A stretch of DNA of 64,000 nt, taken from contig JADJSS010000008.1 of NCBI GenBank assembly GCA_016711605.1, positions 156,033 to 220,032 of the forward strand, given 5' to 3'. This DNA is from Saprospirales bacterium. GTDB lineage: Bacteria; Bacteroidota; Bacteroidia; Chitinophagales; JADIYW01. Position numbers and translations under genes: made by a program. The notes beneath the pieces were generated by a model that ran no database searches, was not told where the DNA came from, and worked only from the letters and a program-made list of their open reading frames with translations. Below are positions 1 to 8,642 of the stretch, in pieces; the stretch's first letter is position 1; each line of letters starts with the position of its first letter.

Positions 1-63
1 ATGGCAATTTATGGGATTTAATTGAACCAAAACCGATGTAATAAAGTCGTATATTTACATTGA

Positions 64-795
64 ATGAAAAAGCAATTACTCTTCTTTATATTGTTTGTAA
101 CCACAATCACAAGTACCGTTATATATTTTTATTTCTTTGGTTCTTTACAAAATAAATATCTTACAAAAGAGCAAAAAGTAATGGTGCAAAATATTCCGTA
201 TTCTGTACAATTATCAACTCTCAACATTGAAAAAAATCAACTTTATAGTAACTATAAATCAGCAAATAAAAAAGAGAAAACTGCTTTAATAAACAAAGCA
301 AAAACACTTTATATTGAACAAATCTCAAATCATATTTTTCCTTATTGGTATGGCACAAAATGGGATTTTAATGGTACAACACAAACACCACAACAAGGTA
401 AAATTGCATGTGGTTATTTTGTAACAACTATTTTAGAAGACATAGACTTTCCTTTAAACAGAGTTTCATTAGCGTGCATGGCTTCAGAAGAAATGATTAA
501 AAATCTAACACAATCGAAATACATCTATCATATTTCAAACACTTCCATTTCTGCTTTTGAAAGTAAAATAAAAGACATTGGAAAAGGAATTTACATTGTT
601 GGCTTAGACAAGCATACAGGATTTATATTGTATGATGAAAAAGGAATTTTCTTTATACATTCAGGTGGCCGATTTCCTTGTCATGTTCGTAAAGAAAAAA
701 TAAAAGAAAGTCCTACCATAATAAAATCCAAATATAAAGTAGTTGGAAAAATTTCTGACGATGAACAATTTATCCTAAAATGGCTAAGCTATTAA
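64..795 (+). CDS. membrane-anchored papain/NlpC-like cysteine hydrolase candidate
   Basis: A 243-residue protein with a strongly hydrophobic N-terminus (residues 5-25) that should act as a signal anchor, so the rest is probably periplasmic. A possible Cys-His pair is visible: Cys116 in ACGYFV at the start of a helix, and His184 in DKHTGF on a predicted strand, with a further His199 in FIHSG. This order (Cys helix, then His strand) is that of NlpC/P60 and papain-fold peptidases; the assignment is inference from the motif pattern only. A TATATTTAC sequence just upstream resembles the Bacteroidota -7 box. It converges on the stress-protein gene. Confidence 0.55.
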   Translation: MKKQLLFFILFVTTITSTVIYFYFFGSLQNKYLTKEQKVMVQNIPYSVQLSTLNIEKNQLYSNYKSANKKEKTALINKAKTLYIEQISNHIFPYWYGTKWDFNGTTQTPQQGKIACGYFVTTILEDIDFPLNRVSLACMASEEMIKNLTQSKYIYHISNTSISAFESKIKDIGKGIYIVGLDKHTGFILYDEKGIFFIHSGGRFPCHVRKEKIKESPTIIKSKYKVVGKISDDEQFILKWLSY

Positions 796-817
796 ATATC
801 AAAATGAATAAAAATTA

Positions 818-1642
818 TTATTCTTTGTGATAAACCAACAATGGAACTTTGGTTTGCATTGCCATCAGTTTCGTATTACTTTGCATAAATAATCTTTCTA
901 AAATTGTTTTTTTATGTGTAGACATTACTACTAAATCTACTTGTTTTTCTTCCAAGTAATGATCAATTCCTTCTTTTACATCTGCGCCATCAACAGTGTC
1001 TAATTTTATTTTTTCTTCACCAAATGCACGGTTTAACTGAATCATCAAATGCTCGTTAATTGGTTCGAAGAAAAATCCAGTATTAACATTGAGTAAGGTT
1101 ACATTATGTGCACCTATTTCATCAGATAGTGCAAATAATTTATGTAATACAGAAGTATCATCTTCCTTCAATTCATCTAAATAAACAATTGAAAATATTC
1201 CGTCAAATACAGCATCTTTTGGCACTAACAACACTGGAACTTCAACACGCATTAATACTGAACTTGCATTACTACCAATTAATTTATTCACCAAATTATG
1301 GTCGCCAGTGGTACCCATAACTAACAAATCACACGCATTATTTTTAGTAAAAGAAATAATTTCATCCGTAATGGTTCCCATTTCAACGGTTGTTTCTACA
1401 TCAAAACCTTCTTCTTCCAATTTAGATTTTAAAGCTGAAGTTTGATTTTCAGCTGAAATCCTGATATCATCTAATAACTGCGGTGGAATCACTGTTTCCA
1501 CATGTGCATACATGGTTGCAGGTATGTTGTAGGTATGAAACAAATGAATGGTTGCAGTTGATTTGTTGGCAAGATATTTTACAACTTGCAATGCTTTTTC
1601 AGATGCTTCTGAAAAGTCGGTTGGAAATACAATTTTTTTCAT
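818..1642 (-). CDS. universal stress protein, tandem UspA domains
   Basis: A 274-residue cytoplasmic protein made of two UspA domains in tandem (about 1-143 and 148-274). The first domain carries the ATP-binding signature G-x2-G-x9-G-S/T (GTTGDHNLVNKLIGSNAS) and starts with the usual KKIVFPTDFSEASEKAL strand-helix. The second domain lacks a clear glycine motif (STHKKTILERLF instead), so it probably does not bind ATP. Such double Usp proteins are common in Bacteroidota and respond to starvation or redox stress; the client here is unknown. Monocistronic. Confidence 0.9.
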   Translation of the reverse strand: MKKIVFPTDFSEASEKALQVVKYLANKSTATIHLFHTYNIPATMYAHVETVIPPQLLDDIRISAENQTSALKSKLEEEGFDVETTVEMGTITDEIISFTKNNACDLLVMGTTGDHNLVNKLIGSNASSVLMRVEVPVLLVPKDAVFDGIFSIVYLDELKEDDTSVLHKLFALSDEIGAHNVTLLNVNTGFFFEPINEHLMIQLNRAFGEEKIKLDTVDGADVKEGIDHYLEEKQVDLVVMSTHKKTILERLFMQSNTKLMAMQTKVPLLVYHKE

Positions 1643-1823
1643 ATGCTTATTATTTTTTTAAGAATTTGATTTTCGGTTGTGATTACGTTGCACAATTACA
1701 TTACGTTCACTAAGTAACATTTACACTAACAAAGTTTAACAGAAATCAGCAATTTAACCATGATTAAAATCATGTTGTTATTTGAATTAAATCAGTTTAA
1801 AGAAGTTCCGTACACCATGTAAG

Positions 1824-2621
1824 TTACCAAAATTTTGGCACAAATGCAGAAGTATTTTTGATGTAGTCTTGGTATACAATATTGTCTTTGTATTTGCTTT
1901 CCAGCATTGGAACACCTGACACTTTGGTGAGCAGCCACGTTAATGTAATTGGTGAAAGTATACTGATAAATGTTTGAATTGGATGAAAGAAATTAATTGA
2001 AATAATCCAGATGGACCACCACATTAACGCTTCACCGAAATAGTTTGGATGTCGTGTATATTTCCACAAACCTGTTGTTAAGATTTTACCTTTATTTTCA
2101 GGATTCTTTTTAAAAACATTCTTTTGATAATCACCAACTGCTTCAAAAATAAAACCAATCAACCATAAAAAAATTCCTACATAAGTAAGATTTGAAATTG
2201 GTGTAAAATATTGATTCGAGTGTATCATCGGCAATGCAATAATGAACATAAAGAAACCTTGCAACAAAAATACTTGCAGCAAAGCACCTAGCCATTGCGG
2301 AATATTTTTCTTCGTCCATAATTTTCTGAAATTAATATAACGCCAATCTTCTGGTTGATTCCAGTTCTTCATTAAAATATGAAAAGCCAGTCGAAAACCC
2401 CAAATAAAAACTAAGTAATGTATTATCGTAGAAGTTGTAGTAACACCGCGAACGCCTTGTAAATAGGGCTCTGCGTTCATTTCAAAAACAAACGCCAGCA
2501 AACAAAAACCCAAACTCCAAAATATGTCAACAATGCTGTTGTTTTTCAGCACTTGCGCAATTACAAAAACAATACTCATAAAAATGAGAATGATTGAAAG
2601 AGGTGCCAAATAAGTTTGCAT
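1824..2621 (-). CDS. DUF1295 / steroid 5-alpha-reductase-like membrane protein
   Basis: A 265-residue polytopic membrane protein with about six hydrophobic segments. The C-terminal motif LWKYTRHPNYFGEALMWWS is the hallmark of the DUF1295/ICMT/steroid-reductase superfamily, where the R-H-P-N-Y-F-G-E box forms the cofactor pocket (NADPH or SAM). Its substrate cannot be told from sequence. It ends four bases before the odhB stop region and is read in the same direction, so the two may be co-transcribed. Confidence 0.85.
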   Translation of the reverse strand: MQTYLAPLSIILIFMSIVFVIAQVLKNNSIVDIFWSLGFCLLAFVFEMNAEPYLQGVRGVTTTSTIIHYLVFIWGFRLAFHILMKNWNQPEDWRYINFRKLWTKKNIPQWLGALLQVFLLQGFFMFIIALPMIHSNQYFTPISNLTYVGIFLWLIGFIFEAVGDYQKNVFKKNPENKGKILTTGLWKYTRHPNYFGEALMWWSIWIISINFFHPIQTFISILSPITLTWLLTKVSGVPMLESKYKDNIVYQDYIKNTSAFVPKFW

Positions 2622-2624
2622 GTT

Positions 2625-3938
2625 TTATAATTCTAACAACGCTTTTACTGGATCAACGCCAACCAACATTTTTTCTGGATTTTCTAAATAATCTTTCACA
2701 GAAACTAAGAATCCAACACTTTCTTTTCCATCTACAATTCTATGATCATAACTCAAAGCCAAATACATCATCGGTCGTATTTCTACTTTTCCGTTGATTG
2801 CCATGGGTCTGTCTTGTATTTTATGCATACCTAAAATAGCGCTTTGAGGTTGATTGATAATTGGTGTAGACATTAACGACCCAAATACGCCACCGTTAGT
2901 TATCGTAAACGTGCCACCTTCCATATCTTGCATCGATAAATTGCCATCGCGACCTAATAATGCTAAGCGTTTGATATCTTTTTCTATTTCAGCAAAACTC
3001 ATACTTTCTGCATTTCTGATAACTGGAACCACCAAACCTTTTGGTGTAGAAACCGCAATCGAAATATCGCAAAAATCATGATACACAATATTTTCATCGT
3101 CTATGTAAGCGTTGATCGATGGATATTTTTGAAGTGACAGCGTGCATGCTTTCGTGAAGAACGACATGAAACCTAAACCGATTCCATTTTTTTCTTCAAA
3201 CGATTTTTTATACGTATCACGAATTTGATTGATGCGTGTCATGTCCACTTCGTTGAACGTAGTCAACATAGCCGTTTCATTTTTCACAGCAACTAATCTG
3301 CGAGAAATCGTTTTGCGCATACGCGACATTTTTTCTACTCTTTCGCTGCGCGAAAAGTTATTTGTTATAGGTTGTATGTTATTAGTTTCAACTGTTGATT
3401 TAGTTTCCTCCTTATTTCTATTAACAAATAACTCTTCACTTTTCTCAACCTTCAACGCATCTTCTTTCGTTATTCTTCCATCCACACCAGTTCCTTCTAC
3501 ATCTTTATTTTCAACACCTTTTTCGTCTAATATTTTTTGTGCTGCAGGCGATGCGGTGCCTGTTGCGTAGGTTGTTTGGTCATTAGCTATTTGCGACTGG
3601 TCATTGGTCAATGGCTTTTGTTCAATAGTTTCTTTTACTTCTTCTTTTTTGTCTTCAGTAGTTACTATTGACTGCTGACTATTGACTATCGCCTGAACAC
3701 CATCTGTATCAATAAATGCTACTACTTCGCCGATTTTTATATCATCGCCTTCTTTTGCAACAAAGCTTATTGTTCCTGAAACTTCTGCAGGCAACTCAAA
3801 GGTTGCTTTATCAGATTCAAATTCTGCTAATGGCTGATCGATTTTTACAAAATCACCATCTTTTACTAACCAAGATGCCAAGGTTACTTCTGTTACCGAT
3901 TCGCCAACGGTTGGTACTTTTATTTCTATTTTGCTCAT
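2625..3938 (-). CDS. odhB: dihydrolipoamide succinyltransferase (E2 of 2-oxoglutarate dehydrogenase)
   Basis: E2 subunit that transfers the succinyl group from lipoamide to CoA. I place the start at the Met of MSKIEIKVPTVGES; the open frame extends 26 codons upstream but those residues are not family-like. Order: lipoyl domain (residues 1-80, lipoylated Lys in ESDKATFELPAE), linker, peripheral-subunit-binding domain (SPAAQKILDEKGV...GRITKEDAL), linker, catalytic domain ending with SYDHRIVDGKESVGFL (catalytic His and Asp). The linkers are unusual: they encode stretches such as NSQQSIV, TNDQSQIANDQ and NNIQPITNN that come from AT-rich dispersed repeats also seen between genes. sucA lies about 760 bases upstream on the same strand, separated by a broken toxin-antitoxin pair. 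Confidence 0.95.
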   Translation of the reverse strand: MSKIEIKVPTVGESVTEVTLASWLVKDGDFVKIDQPLAEFESDKATFELPAEVSGTISFVAKEGDDIKIGEVVAFIDTDGVQAIVNSQQSIVTTEDKKEEVKETIEQKPLTNDQSQIANDQTTYATGTASPAAQKILDEKGVENKDVEGTGVDGRITKEDALKVEKSEELFVNRNKEETKSTVETNNIQPITNNFSRSERVEKMSRMRKTISRRLVAVKNETAMLTTFNEVDMTRINQIRDTYKKSFEEKNGIGLGFMSFFTKACTLSLQKYPSINAYIDDENIVYHDFCDISIAVSTPKGLVVPVIRNAESMSFAEIEKDIKRLALLGRDGNLSMQDMEGGTFTITNGGVFGSLMSTPIINQPQSAILGMHKIQDRPMAINGKVEIRPMMYLALSYDHRIVDGKESVGFLVSVKDYLENPEKMLVGVDPVKALLEL

Positions 3939-3975
3939 TGGAATGGTATTGATAATTAAATTTTTAGATTCAAGA

Positions 3976-4310
3976 TTATTTGACAACTCGTGCAACATTA
4001 AATTCTGCAATATCATAAGTATTATTCTTTAGGCCAATATTTATTATGTAAGAAATTTGTTCTTTCAGAATTGGCAATTCAATTTTAATTATTTCAAAAA
4101 CAATATCTGAATCCACATTAATATATTCGTGTACAATAATATTTCTAAACCCTTTTATTTTAACAATTTCCATTATAAGTTGTTTTTAATTCTTCGCTAG
4201 TTTTGTTTACATTTTCTGCTAGTTGAATTAGTTGCGAAGTTGCTAAATGAAATTTTTCATAATGATTTTTAATTAAATCATCTTCCACACAAACATCTTT
4301 TGTAATACGA
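3976..4310 (-). pseudogene. HepT-like HEPN toxin remnant, frameshifted
   Basis: The 65-codon open frame at 3976-4173 contains GFRNIIVHEY, the R-x4-H signature of HEPN (HepT/DUF86) RNases, followed by the normal DSDIVFEIIKIELPILKEQI. The preceding N-terminal half (VEDDLIKNHYEKFHLATSQL, ending in ELKTTYNGNC) lies in another frame just upstream (to about 4310). The two parts meet around 4165-4175 with a frame change and stop, so the toxin is broken. It sits just downstream of an MNT antitoxin remnant, as in intact MntA-HepT pairs. Confidence 0.65.
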
Positions 4311-4421
4311 ATTCAATAGATTTAGCTTTTTTAAAGTATAAACCTTTTTTTACTTGGTATATTTTATATTTTTTGCATTGTATAAAATAATGGATCGCAA
4401 ATTCTTGTGGCACAATTACTA

Positions 4422-4625
4422 TCAGCAATTAATACCATTGCACTCATTTTTTCTTTTTTCAATAACTTCTTCAATCAATAAATCAATGTCATTAAATTTC
4501 TCGCCACGCGCAAATGAACCGAACACGCCAATTTTAGTTAAACCGTATTTGTTAAACAAATCGTGTTCATTAAAATAATTTTGTATGTCTTGTATCGTTT
4601 GCGGTTGCATTTTTTGATATTTCAA
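4422..4625 (-). pseudogene. MntA-like nucleotidyltransferase antitoxin, truncated
   Basis: A 67-codon frame holds the start of a minimal nucleotidyltransferase: IGVFGSFARGEKFNDIDLLIE contains the G-S-x9-D-x-D active site. Family members run to about 100 residues; here the frame leaves the family right after the second Asp strand, and no continuation is visible in other frames down to 4310. Together with the HEPN remnant this is a dead or dying MntA/HepT pair, in which MntA normally AMPylates and silences HepT. Confidence 0.6.
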
Positions 4626-4697
4626 AATAATTAATGCAGAAAATTGAATTTTTAAACTTAGAATTTTTAAAATCCCATATCAAATCATTTATTTAAA

Positions 4698-7259
4698 TCA
4701 ACTAAACGCCAATTCTACCAACGCTTTTTGTTCTTTTTCGTGTAATTTGCTAAAACCTGTTGCAGGTGATGCTGCTTGCGGTCGTGCTATGCATTGTAAG
4801 TATTTTGCTTTGCTGTAATTTAATAATAAGAAGCCATACGCACCCATATTTATTGGCTCTTCTTGCACCCAATGGAATGTTGCTTTACCATATTTTTTAA
4901 TGATTGCATCCAATTGCGTATCAGCTAATGGATATAATTGTTCTACACGAACAATAGCCACATCAGTTCTGTTGTCTGCTTCTTTTTTTGCTAACAAATC
5001 ATAATAGATTTTACCAGTACACAACAACACTTTTTTTACTTGCATCGCCTCCACTGTATTGACATCATCAATTACTTCCTGGAATTTTCCTTCGTATATT
5101 TTAGAAATATTGTCAACGCATTTTGGATGGCGCAACAATGATTTTGGCGACATATTGATCATTGGTTTTCTGAACGACCATGCTAATTGTCTTCTTATTG
5201 CATGGAAGAAATTGGCTGGTGATGTAATGTTAGTCACCACCATATTATTTTCACCACATAATTGCAAGAAGCGTTCTAAACGCGCCGAACTATGTTCTGG
5301 ACCAGCACCTTCGTAACCGTGTGGCAATAACAAAACCAAACCACTTTGTCGGTTCCATTTTGTTTCGCATGATGCGATGAATTGGTCGATGATAATTTGC
5401 GCGCCGTTGTCGAAATCGCCGAACTGTGCTTCCCAAATGGTTAATGGAGCTGGCGATGGTAAGGAATATCCAAACTCAAAACCTAAAATTCCATACTCAG
5501 ATAAGTGTGAATTAAAGATTCTGAATTTTCCCTGATTGCCGTCTTCTGCAATAAAATCTAAACGATTGTATTCTGCGCCGGTTACTTCATCATATAAACA
5601 CGCATGACGATGTGAGAACGTTCCGCGTTTTACATCTTCGCCACTTAAGCGCACATCTTTTCCATCTAATAAAATTGAACCATAAGCCAATAATTCACCA
5701 GCAGCCCAATCTACCGTATTGTTTTCACGCATCATTATTCTGCGTTGTTCTAAATATTGTTGTATTTTTTTTAATGAATTAAAACCTTCTGGCACTTTCA
5801 CCAATGCTTTAATTATCTTAACTAAATTCTCTTTCGATATTTTAGTTTCTGGTGATGATTGAAAATCTTGTGCAGTTGCTTTTCGCAAAGCACTCCAAGC
5901 TAATTCGGTTTTTTGTGGTGTATATCTTTTTTCTTGTTGCTTATAATCATTCAACCGATTTTGCAATTCGCTCCAAAAATTTTCTTCTAATTTCTTTGCC
6001 ATTTCCGCTTCGGCAATTCCCCAATCGTACATCTTTTTATTGTACAAATCTCGCACACCAACATGGTCTTTAATGATTTTATACATTTGTGGTTGTGTGT
6101 AAGATGGATCATCGCCTTCGTTGTGGCCCCATTTTCTATAACACACCATATCAATAAATACGTCCTTATTAAATTTCTGACGATATTCAGCAGCCAGCTC
6201 AGCAACATAGGTTACGCATTCTACATCATCGCCGTTGACGTGAAATACAGGTGCTTGAATAGTAGATGCAATAGATGTGCAATAATTGGAAGTTCGTGCA
6301 TCGTCAAAATCAGTAGTGAAACCAATCTGATTGTTGATGACAAAATGGATCGTTCCACCTACTGTATATCCTTTCAGCGATTGCATTTGCAACACTTCAT
6401 AAACAATACCTTGTCCAGCCACCGCAGCATCACCATGTATAGTAATCGGTAAAATTTTATCGTAATCTGAATTGTAAATGGCATCTGCCTTTGCTCGACA
6501 AAAACCTTGCACCACAGGATTTACAGCTTCTAAGTGAGATGGATTTGGTAATAATTTGATGTATGGTTCTTTACCATCCATCGTTTCGTATTGCGAAGAA
6601 TACCCTAAATGATATTTTACATCACCTGTACCCGTAGAAAAATCATTGGGTGCAATTCCTTCAAACTCTGAAAATACTTGCTCGTACGTTTTACCAACTA
6701 TATTACACAATACATTCAATCGTCCACGATGTGCCATGCCGATTACTACTTCTTGAACATCTAAATTGGCTGCCACATTTATCATAGCATCTAACGCTGG
6801 AATGGTAGATTCGCCACCTCCAATACCAATTGCTGTTCCAGCATGAAATTCTATTTCTAAATCCGTTTCATCTAAACCAAAATAATGCAGTTCTAAATCA
6901 GCGTGACGGTCGCGGCGAGGACGCAACGGATTGGTGTGTGCTATTAAGTGACCTTTATTTCTATAACCAGAAATTAATTTTAAAACTCTGAATTCTTTTG
7001 GCGAAACAACATCAACAGATGAAACACCTGCACCTAAAGTGGTTTCTTTGACGCTGTCAATGGCAATGCCTTGGTTCGCGTCTTCACGAACCACATTCTT
7101 GTTGCCAGTATTAAATTCACCAAATTTATACGCTAAATCGAAACCAGCAAAAAAGTTACGCCAATCGGCATCCACTGCATTTGGATTTTTTAGATATTCT
7201 TGATATTGCGCATCAATAAAATGTGGATCGGCATTGGTTAATATGGATAAATCTTGCAT
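4698..7259 (-). CDS. sucA: 2-oxoglutarate dehydrogenase E1 component
   Basis: The thiamine-diphosphate-dependent decarboxylase of the TCA cycle, 853 residues. The N-terminal helix that docks to E2 is present (HFIDAQYQEYLKNPNAVDADWRNFFAGF). The active core shows VIGMAHRGRLNVL, the ThDP-binding GDAAVAGQGIVYE and NNQIGFTT, and the second half has FGYSLPSP and LLPHGYEGAGPEHSS. Length is slightly below the roughly 930 residues of the E. coli enzyme, which is usual in Bacteroidota. Intact from start to stop. Confidence 0.97.
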   Translation of the reverse strand: MQDLSILTNADPHFIDAQYQEYLKNPNAVDADWRNFFAGFDLAYKFGEFNTGNKNVVREDANQGIAIDSVKETTLGAGVSSVDVVSPKEFRVLKLISGYRNKGHLIAHTNPLRPRRDRHADLELHYFGLDETDLEIEFHAGTAIGIGGGESTIPALDAMINVAANLDVQEVVIGMAHRGRLNVLCNIVGKTYEQVFSEFEGIAPNDFSTGTGDVKYHLGYSSQYETMDGKEPYIKLLPNPSHLEAVNPVVQGFCRAKADAIYNSDYDKILPITIHGDAAVAGQGIVYEVLQMQSLKGYTVGGTIHFVINNQIGFTTDFDDARTSNYCTSIASTIQAPVFHVNGDDVECVTYVAELAAEYRQKFNKDVFIDMVCYRKWGHNEGDDPSYTQPQMYKIIKDHVGVRDLYNKKMYDWGIAEAEMAKKLEENFWSELQNRLNDYKQQEKRYTPQKTELAWSALRKATAQDFQSSPETKISKENLVKIIKALVKVPEGFNSLKKIQQYLEQRRIMMRENNTVDWAAGELLAYGSILLDGKDVRLSGEDVKRGTFSHRHACLYDEVTGAEYNRLDFIAEDGNQGKFRIFNSHLSEYGILGFEFGYSLPSPAPLTIWEAQFGDFDNGAQIIIDQFIASCETKWNRQSGLVLLLPHGYEGAGPEHSSARLERFLQLCGENNMVVTNITSPANFFHAIRRQLAWSFRKPMINMSPKSLLRHPKCVDNISKIYEGKFQEVIDDVNTVEAMQVKKVLLCTGKIYYDLLAKKEADNRTDVAIVRVEQLYPLADTQLDAIIKKYGKATFHWVQEEPINMGAYGFLLLNYSKAKYLQCIARPQAASPATGFSKLHEKEQKALVELAFS

Positions 7260-7482
7260 ACGAGTAAAATAATATTAGAACACAAATATCGTTGTTTTGT
7301 TGGGAATTATTTTGATAAAAATTGTGAAATACAAAGTGAAATATTGTTTTTTAAGATAAGATTTAATGGAGATGATATGAATGAATAGCACTTTTAAAGC
7401 TGATAATCAATAAAAAAGCAGCATTTTAGACAGTTTTAACCGTTATTTTACGTTCAGCGTTTTAAAATCTGAAATAAATCAC

Positions 7483-7490
7483 TATCTTTG
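7483..7490 (+). promoter_or_regulatory. Bacteroidota -7 box for rpsT
   Basis: TATCTTTG fits the Bacteroidota sigma consensus TAnnTTTG exactly and lies 18 bases before the rpsT start. The 5' UTR would be about 10 bases. The intergenic stretch 7260-7482 upstream holds no other gene. Confidence 0.75.
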
Positions 7491-7508
7491 CACACTCAAA
7501 TAAAAAAA

Positions 7509-7769
7509 ATGGCACATCATAAATCAGCAAAAAAGAGAATCAGACAAACGGTGAAAAAACGTTTAGAGAACCGTTATTATGGTAAAACAACCAGAAATGC
7601 ATTAAGAAAATTCTTGGCATCAACTGACAAAGCAGAATCGGAAAAAACAATGCCGTCTGTAGTTGCAATGATCGATAAATTGGCGAAAAGAAGTCAAATT
7701 CACAAAAACAAAGCTGGTCACTTAAAATCTGAAGTGATGTTGCATTTGAATGCATTGAAAGCGAAATAA
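7509..7769 (+). CDS. rpsT: 30S ribosomal protein S20
   Basis: Small basic ribosomal protein that binds 16S rRNA in the body of the 30S subunit. I start it at MAHHKSAKKRIRQT (86 residues), the family N-terminus; seven extra in-frame codons upstream overlap the promoter and are not translated. The sequence shows the expected Lys/Arg-rich long helices. Its own promoter lies directly upstream and a strong terminator follows. Confidence 0.97.
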   Translation: MAHHKSAKKRIRQTVKKRLENRYYGKTTRNALRKFLASTDKAESEKTMPSVVAMIDKLAKRSQIHKNKAGHLKSEVMLHLNALKAK

Positions 7770-7814
7770 GTATTGTTGAAAAATAAATTTCCATTTTTTA
7801 TGGAAAATGAATAG

Positions 7815-7848
7815 TTGGTGTATCTCAATGATACACCAATTTTTATTT
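7815..7848 (+). terminator. rho-independent terminator after rpsT
   Basis: Ten-base-pair stem TTGGTGTATC / GATACACCAA with a TCAAT loop, followed directly by a T-rich run. A weaker hairpin (TTTCCAT...ATGGAAA) precedes it. The radC start codon begins two bases later, so radC has almost no leader of its own. Confidence 0.85.
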
Positions 7849-7849
7849 T

Positions 7850-8548
7850 ATGCAACCTTACGAAAACAAATTCACCATTAAATGCTGGGCCGAAGAAGAC
7901 CGACCGCGCGAAAAGCTACAACTTAAAGGCAAACAAGCACTTTCAGATGCAGAACTCATTGCCATCATCATTGGCTCAGGCAATGCAAAAGAAAGCGCCG
8001 TTGAATTATCGAAACGCATTTTAGCATCGGTCAATAATAACTTATTTGAATTAGGTCAAAAATCAATTGAAGAACTGATGCAGTTTAACGGCATTGGCGA
8101 GGCCAAAGCAATTTCTATTATTGCTGCATTGGAGATCGGAAGGCGAAGAGCATCTTCAGAAGTTATATCGCAAAACAAAATCATTACTTCAAAAGATGTT
8201 TTCCAGATGATGAGTCCGATTTTATCTGATTTAAAGCACGAAGAATTCTGGGTGATCTACCTGAATAGAAATAATCGATTTATATCCAAGCAGAAAATTA
8301 GCAGTGGTGGTGTGGCTGGCACTGTTTCTGATCCTAAAATAATATTTAATATGGCATTGAAAGAACTGGCTTCCAGTATAATTCTTTGCCACAATCATCC
8401 TTCAGGAAACACAAAGCCAAGCGAACAAGATATTTTTCTAACCAAAAAGATAAGGCAAGCTGGCGATTTTTTAGACATAAAATTATTAGACCATATTATA
8501 ATCGCACATCAGCAGTTTACGAGCTTTATAGATAGTGGTTTACTTTAA
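7850..8548 (+). CDS. radC: RadC family protein (JAB/MPN metalloprotease fold)
   Basis: 232 residues: an N-terminal helix-hairpin-helix region (FNGIGEAKAISIIAALEIGRR) and a C-terminal JAB/MPN domain with the zinc-binding motif CHNHPSGNTKPSEQD (His-x-His, then Asp). The family was named for DNA repair but its real role is unsettled. Start ATG follows the rpsT terminator by one base, so translation may depend on read-through or on a promoter hidden in the terminator region. Confidence 0.93.
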   Translation: MQPYENKFTIKCWAEEDRPREKLQLKGKQALSDAELIAIIIGSGNAKESAVELSKRILASVNNNLFELGQKSIEELMQFNGIGEAKAISIIAALEIGRRRASSEVISQNKIITSKDVFQMMSPILSDLKHEEFWVIYLNRNNRFISKQKISSGGVAGTVSDPKIIFNMALKELASSIILCHNHPSGNTKPSEQDIFLTKKIRQAGDFLDIKLLDHIIIAHQQFTSFIDSGLL

Positions 8549-8584
8549 TTAACTCAATAACAACACCATATACACATCGTTTCG

Positions 8585-8615
8585 TTGTAACATTCATCTA
8601 ATCAACGTATCTTTG
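8585..8615 (+). promoter_or_regulatory. promoter of DEAD-box helicase gene
   Basis: TTG near 8585 and TATCTTTG at 8608-8615, about 20 bases apart, match the Bacteroidota -33/-7 pattern. The start codon lies 27 bases further on. Confidence 0.7.
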
Positions 8616-8642
8616 TGCTTTAATTATTAATTATATTTTTAC

